Assembly (NCBI GenBank): GCA_965644295.1
Contig: CBFFRP010000430.1
Location: 62,001-126,000 of the forward strand
From: Paraphysomonas bandaiensis
Taxonomy: Eukaryota > Chrysophyceae
Reading direction: 5' to 3'
DNA length: 64,000 nucleotides
A program made the position numbers and the translations under genes. The notes below the pieces were generated by a model that was not told where the DNA came from, did not search any database, and saw only the letters and a program-made list of their open reading frames with translations. This document shows, piece after piece, positions 59,082-64,000 of this stretch (position 1 is the stretch's first letter; each line of letters opens with the position of its first letter).

Positions 59082-60056
59082 ATAGGATTCGTGGCCAACT
59101 CGGTGGACCAATTCAACAGGACGGTTAATGGCAACCAGTGCACGGTAACCCTACACGTGGACGACTTGTTAGTAATGTCGCAGGACAAGGGTGATGCAGT
59201 ACGGCTGGTGGAGAAGCTGAAAAGGCAATATGGTGAGGTAAAATATTGTGATGACAAGGACATGTCGTATTTAGGTATGCATGTGAGTATGATAGATGAC
59301 AACGCAGTGGTGTCAATGAGGGCCTACCTGAACGGGGTGCTGGAGGAGGCAGCGGCCACAGGCGGAGCAGCGTCTCCAGCGACATCATCATTGCTCTCAC
59401 GGGGAGCAGAGCAGAAGTTGGGCAGAAACGAGCCTGCCAATTTTCACTCCGTGGTGAAAAAGTTGTTGTCCCTGGCGATAAGAGTTATCCCAGATTTTTT
59501 ACTCAGCATTGCGTACCTCACCACGAGAGTTAAGGGTCCAACAATAAGATCAGCAGAAGCTTGATCGAGTGCTGAAGTACCTCGCGCAAACAAGGGATCA
59601 AGACCTGCAATTGAGGATTGGAGCACAACTGCGAATAAGGAGCTGTATTGACGCGTCGTTTGCCACCCACGAAGTCGGTAAAGGGTACATCGATGTCGTC
59701 GTACAAATTGGAGGATCCACTAGCATACAACAAGAGAGACTTACAATAGCATACATGTCGAAGTACCTGCGAGTGAGACATGCTTTGGTTAAAGAGCTGC
59801 ACGATAATAGGTGAGTACTTACCTACTGGAAAGATGTTGGCTGATTTGCTAACGAAGATCTTGCAGGGTAACTTGTTTCGCCATTTGATATCGTATCGTT
59901 GGGATCGCATAGACACATACAGGGGTGCGAAGAGAGATGAGACAGTGCAGTAGATGATGCATAGACGAGCAAAGACAACATGCATGTCGTAGACGGTATG
60001 AAAAGAATCTGTAGCGTCCGTTAACGAGTAGACTGAGAACCGTATTTTTTCTTGCA

Positions 60057-60071
60057 AAGTGTACGTCTATG

Positions 60072-60103
<32 letters not shown>

Positions 60104-60129
60104 TGTATGTATGTATGTATGTATGTATG

Positions 60130-60160
<31 letters not shown>

Positions 60161-60489
60161 GTATGTAGGTAGGTAGGTAGGTAGGTAGGTACAGCAGTAG
60201 GTATGTAGGTCTATGTATAGCGTGTACTGCTGTATGTATAATAACGGCTGGTATGTTCAGTGAGGGTATATATGCATATATTTAAAGTGAAGAATAGAAT
60301 AAATTGAAGTCACTTCGACTTCGTCTTCGTCTTCATAAGATGTATGTATATGTGCCTATATATAAGGACTCATACAGTAATATGACCACATGATACATAC
60401 ATACATATATACATACATGTCTAGGCAGGCATAGAGACATAATCACATACATACATACATACATACCACTCTATCAGCCCATCACATCA
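60057..60489. promoter_or_regulatory. Upstream region of the RING gene with TATG/GTAG microsatellites
   Basis: A (TATG)n run at about 60074-60160 shifts into (GTAG)n to 60190. ACAGCAGTAG (60190) and GTACTGCTGTA (60223) motifs follow. TACA repeats near 60391 and 60445 precede the ATG at 60490. A short CTTCGT run lies near 60318. Confidence 0.5.
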
Positions 60490-63400
60490 ATGAATACATT
60501 AATAAACAAACTAAAATCTGTATTCCCATGTTGGTTTATACAACCACGTGTTACCCCAACACAATACTATTGTGTCATATGCTTTGAGGAAGGCAAAGTA
60601 CGTCCATGTTGTAAAACAGTCTATTGCGATTATGACTATAGTAAATATCAAAGTTGTCCTAATTGTCATAATGAAACAAAAGAAGATAAACTTTCTGGTG
60701 CAGTTTTTATGATTGCACCGTTTAGTGAACATGAGGAGTGTAGAATATGCCTTGGACCGGGATTAAAACGAAGATGTTGTGGGAATTACTACTGTGATGA
60801 GTGCTATTGTAAGTCTCTCTTGTTGTATGCTATGCTGTGATGACTGTTATGTGTGAGGAGTGCTATTGTAAGTCTCTCTTGTCGTGTGTGTTGACTGTGA
60901 GGAGTGCTATTGTAAGTCTCTCTTGTTGTATGCTATGCTATGCTGTGATGACTGTTATGTGTGATGAGTGCTATTGTAAGTCTCTCTTGTTGTATGCTAT
61001 GCTATGCTGTGATGACTGTTATGTGTGATGAGTGCTATTGTAAGTCTCTCTTGTTGTGTGTGTTGACTGTGATGAGTGCTATTGTAAGTCTCTCTTGTTG
61101 TATGCTATGCTGTGTTGACTGTTATGTGTGATGAGTGCTATTGTAAGTCTCTCTTGTTATGTGTGTTGACTGTGATGAGTGCTATTGTAAGTCTCTATTG
61201 TTGTGTGTGTTGACTGTTATGTGTGATGAGTGCTATTGTAAGTCTCTCTTGTTGTATGCTATGCTGTGTTGACTGTTATGTGTGATGAGTGCTATTGTAA
61301 GTCTCTCTTGTTGTATGCTATGCTGTGTTGACTGTTATGTGTGATGAGTGCTATTGTAAGTCTCTCTTGTTGTGTGTGTTGACTGTGAGGAGTGCTATTG
61401 TAAGTCTCTCTTGTTATGTGTGTTGACTGTGAGGAGTGCTATTGTAAGTCTCTCTTGTTGTGTGTGTTGACTGTGATGACTGTGGTGAGTGCTATTGTAA
61501 GTCTCCTTGTTGTATGCTATGCTGTGATGACTGCTATTGTAAGCCTCTCTTGTTGTATGCTATGCTGTGTTGACTGTTATGTGTGATGAGTGCTATTGTA
61601 AGTTACTCCTGTTGTGTGTGTTGACTGTTATGTGTGATGAGTGCTATTGTAAGTCTCTCTTGTTGTGTGTGTTGACTGTTATGTGTGATGAGTGCTATTG
61701 TAAGTCTCTCTTGTTGTATGCTATGCTGTGTTGACTGTTATGTGTGATGAGTGCTATTGTAAGTCTCTCTTGTTGTGTGTGTTGACTGTGATGAGTGCTA
61801 TTGTAAGTCTCTCTTGTTATGTGTGTTGACTGTGATGAGTGCTATTGTAAGTCTCTCTTGTTGTATGCTATGCTATGCTGTGATGACTGTTATGTGTGAT
61901 GAGTGCTATTGTAAGTCTCTCTTGTTGTATGCTATGCTATGCTGTGATGACTGTTATGTGTGATGAGTGCTATTGTAAGTCTCTCTTGTTGTGTGTGTTG
62001 ACTGTGATGAGTGCTATTGTAAGTCTCTCTTGTTGTATGCTATGCTGTGTTGACTGTTATGTGTGATGAGTGCTATTGTAAGTCTCTCTTGTTATGTGTG
62101 TTGACTGTGATGAGTGCTATTGTAAGTCTCTATTGTTGTGTGTGTTGACTGTTATGTGTGATGAGTGCTATTGTAAGTCTCTCTTGTTGTATGCTATGCT
62201 GTGTTGACTGTTATGTGTGATGAGTGCTATTGTAAGTCTCTCTTGTTGTATGCTATGCTGTGTTGACTGTTATGTGTGATGAGTGCTATTGTAAGTCTCT
62301 CTTGTTGTGTGTGTTGACTGTGAGGAGTGCTATTGTAAGTCTCTCTTGTTATGTGTGTTGACTGTGAGGAGTGCTATTGTAAGTCTCTCTTGTTGTGTGT
62401 GTTGACTGTGATGACTGTGGTGAGTGCTATTGTAAGTCTCCTTGTTGTATGCTATGCTGTGATGACTGCTATTGTAAGCCTCTCTTGTTGTATGCTATGC
62501 TGTGTTGACTGTTATGTGTGATGAGTGCTATTGTAAGTTACTCCTGTTGTGTGTGTTGACTGTTATGTGTGATGAGTGCTATTGTAAGTCTCTCTTGTTG
62601 TGTGTGTTGACTGTTATGTGTGATGAGTGCTATTGTAAGTCTCTCTTGTTGTATGCTATGCTGTGTTGACTGTTATGTGTGATGAGTGCTATTGTAAGTC
62701 TCTCTTGTTGTGTGTGTTGACTGTGATGAGTGCTATTGTAAGTCTCTCTTGTTATGTGTGTTGACTGTGATGAGTGCTATTGTAAGTCTCTCTTGTTATG
62801 TGTGTTGACTGTGAGGAGTGCTATTGTAAGTCTCTCTTGTTGTATGCTATGCTATGCTGTGTTGACTGTTATGTGTGTTGACTGTGATGACTCTGATGAG
62901 TGCTATTGTAAGCCTCTGTTGTTGTATGCTCTGTGTGTTGACTGTGATGACTGTGGTGAGTGCTATTGTAAGTCTCCTTGTTGTATGCTATGCTGTGATG
63001 ACTGCTATTGTAAGCCTCTCTTGTTGTATGCTATGCTGTGATGACTGTTATGTGTGATGACTGTGATGGGTGCTATTGTGAGTTTCTCCTGTTATGTGTG
63101 TTGACTGTGATAAATGTTATGTGTGTATTGTGTTTGCAACTAACATCGATGTATAGATAAATTTCCTCAATGCCGAGCTTGTGACAAACCAACTACCAAC
63201 CGTGGTCTTAATCAGCAGCTTAAAAACCAGGCTTCTCTATTTACTGTTGTATTAGGGTGGGTTCTAACCCTCTTCCTTGTGCTATCCCTTATGGCGGTAG
63301 CAATCATGCTTTCTGTGAATGAGCTTGCTACGCCTGAAGGTCTCTACGACTACAAATGCTACGGATTCTTCACTGAGTGCGACACCCCAGTGTGTGTCGA

Positions 63401-64000
63401 TGTAGACAGCAGCATTACAAGTGGTTCCTATGGGTCGCTACCATCACTGTACGAATGGCGGAAGTGTACACTCAACAGCACTTCAAAACTACAGGCTCAG
63501 GCCTGCGTTTTTGACTCTGAGTTGTTTGATCTTACCAATGGCTGGCTGGGCTATGACGTATGTAGTGATGAATTTGCTGGTGGGGCATACGTTTTCGAGG
63601 ATACTTTTGAACATTGGGCAGATGTTCAAGACTTCAGTTCGAATGAAATGGTTAGCGCTTACTGGGATGACACAATGAATGTCGAAACGAACTCATACTG
63701 CGGGACTGGAGAACATAACGGAGGATCGAAGGCACTAGTATTCTCAGGAGAGTTTTTTCGTTACGCTGAAACCAAGGACGTGGATGTCTTTTTCGGCGGG
63801 TGGATAGAAGCAGAACTTTTTATTGCACCTGTAGGGTATGATGTGAAGTATCCTAAGTAAGTGTTCGCAGTTGTTGTGGAAGTTGTATTATCCTTTAATA
63901 TGTTCCCACAGCTGTAAAACTGCGTACACTGGTCACATATCGGTGGAGTACTCCGTCGATCAAGGGGACAACTGGGTGGAGCTTGGATACTATGAGGCTT
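60490..64000 (+). CDS. RING-like, single-pass membrane, reelin-repeat protein (partial at window end)
   Basis: Exons 60490-60808, 63157-63856 and 63912 onward (running off the window). The N-terminus has two RING-like zinc clusters: CVICFEEGKVRPCC...CPNC (residues about 28-56), and CRICLGPGLKRRCC...CDEC, completed by CRAC only after the 2348-nt first intron is removed. A membrane segment follows (about residues 130-152, SLFTVVLGWVLTLFLVLSLM). The next part is Cys-rich and resembles a reelin/BNR-type repeat: YWDD, then CGTGEHNGGSKALVF, then YSVDQGDNWVELGY. Topology predicts RING domains inside and the reelin-like part outside. A role in ubiquitin transfer is inferred from the RING pattern only. 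Acceptor TTGCAACTAACATCGATGTATAG has a good branch site. Confidence 0.75.
60790..63130 (+). repeat. Minisatellite of exon-end plus splice-donor units in intron 1
   Basis: About 44 tandem units, mainly 44, 59 or 64 bp long, each containing (T)GAGTGCTATTGTAAGT, i.e. the last bases of exon 1 and its GTAAGT donor, then CTCTCTTGTTGT and a variable GTGTGTTGACTG / ATGCTATGCTGTG tail. The first unit is the real exon-intron border (GT at 60809). A few units change the flanks (GACTGCTATTGTAAGCC), and the last has GTGAGT. A 935-bp higher-order period is visible. Confidence 0.95.
60884..62755. repeat. 935-bp higher-order tandem duplication within the donor array
   Basis: Rare variants recur exactly 935 bp apart: GTCTCTATTG at 61191 and 62126, and TGTGGTGAGT at 61481 and 62416. 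The order of 44-, 59- and 64-bp units also repeats between about 60884-61819 and 61820-62755. The array therefore grew both unit by unit and by one large duplication. Confidence 0.85.

Larger units (their letters stand above)
57990..60056 (+). pseudogene. Decayed copia-type retrotransposon (RT and RNase H remnants)
   Basis: Remnants of a second, different copia lineage. In order: the start of RT (KVKARLVANGAQQD near 58525), more RT (LVRLDRALYGCVQSAKLWYD near 58950), the active-site block (LHVDDLLVM near 59150), a connection segment to 59564, then, after a frame change, RNase H pieces (SCIDASFATHE near 59645) and an element tail (59830-59950). Gag, protease and integrase are not seen. A related 50-bp sequence (CTGTAGC...TTAACGAGTAGAC...CCGTATTTTT) occurs on both sides, at 58240-58290 and 60010-60056, perhaps LTR remains. 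Weaker likeness links about 57990-58016 with 59927-59955. Two inverted duplications interrupt it. Not functional. Confidence 0.75.

Noticed and set aside
60837-63057. Cys-rich repeat proteins (ECYCKSLLLYAML type) from ORFs in the array
   Set aside because: Units of 44, 59 and 64 bp shift frame and stop often; the flanking exons splice perfectly over the array, so it is intron.

Overview
The window is nuclear DNA of a eukaryote, probably a microbial one. Genes are interrupted by short GT-AG introns, many about 49-60 nt and mostly with GTAAGT-like donors. They encode eukaryotic machinery: prefoldin 6, eL33, NAC-beta, a COP9 subunit 8-like protein, mitochondrial uL46m, a COA7-like protein, a DENN protein and a CSDE1/UNR-like protein. 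Intergenic DNA is AT-rich and full of TGTA/TACA tetranucleotide microsatellites. The lineage could not be fixed from the sequence alone. No rRNA, tRNA, CRISPR or bacterial operon was recognised.

Layout. 1-1.2 kb: a TGTA array and prefoldin subunit 6. 3.4-8.9 kb: a 272-bp MITE-like element abutting an intact Ty1/copia retrotransposon on the minus strand. 9-13.1 kb: CSDE1/UNR homologue (-). 13.9-15.6 kb: YiiX-like permuted papain fold plus EF-hand protein (+). 16.7-21.1 kb: PDZ-RGS-DENN protein (-). 21.7-22.3 kb: ribosomal protein eL33 (+). 24.7-25.7 kb: FkbM-type methyltransferase (+). 26.0-31.2 kb: a second copy of the same copia element, plus strand. 31.6-32.1 kb: CZIB/DUF866 protein without its zinc cysteines (-). 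32.3-34.7 kb: pogo/Tigger-like DNA transposon with a gutted transposase. 35.0-36.7 kb: JmjC oxygenase (+). 37.4-38.5 kb: CSN8 (-). 39.0-40.5 kb: ankyrin protein (+). 42.7-47.7 kb: a 22-exon gene (-) made of 20 single-ankyrin-repeat exons. 48.4-49.0 kb: NAC-beta/BTF3 (+). 49.9-51.0 kb: COA7 (-). 51.5-52.7 kb: MRPL46 (+). 53.5-55.4 kb: membrane-anchored SPRY protein (-). 56.3 kb: small Yos1/SMIM7-like membrane protein (+). 58.2-60.1 kb: decayed copia element of another lineage with two fold-backs. 60.5 kb to the window end: RING-membrane-reelin-repeat protein (+), whose first intron contains about 44 copies of its own 5' splice site.

Organisation. Genes often come as divergent pairs sharing a 0.5-0.9 kb promoter gap (CSDE1/YiiX, DENN/eL33, CSN8/ankyrin, COA7/MRPL46, SPRY/Yos1-like). 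These gaps carry TACA microsatellites and a recurrent ACAGCAGTAC / GTACTGCTGT motif, which is a candidate promoter element.

Standout observations. (1) The splice-donor minisatellite at 60.8-63.1 kb. (2) The ankyrin gene built from twenty 99-nt phase-0 exons, including a perfect 485-bp two-exon duplication. (3) Two copia copies with identical 1505-aa polyproteins, atypical TATT...AATA LTR ends and a start codon lying across the LTR edge. (4) Unusual domain combinations (PDZ-RGS-DENN; RING-TM-reelin). (5) The promoter motif. Exon structures were deduced by hand from reading frame, splice consensus and family conservation; no computation or database search was run.
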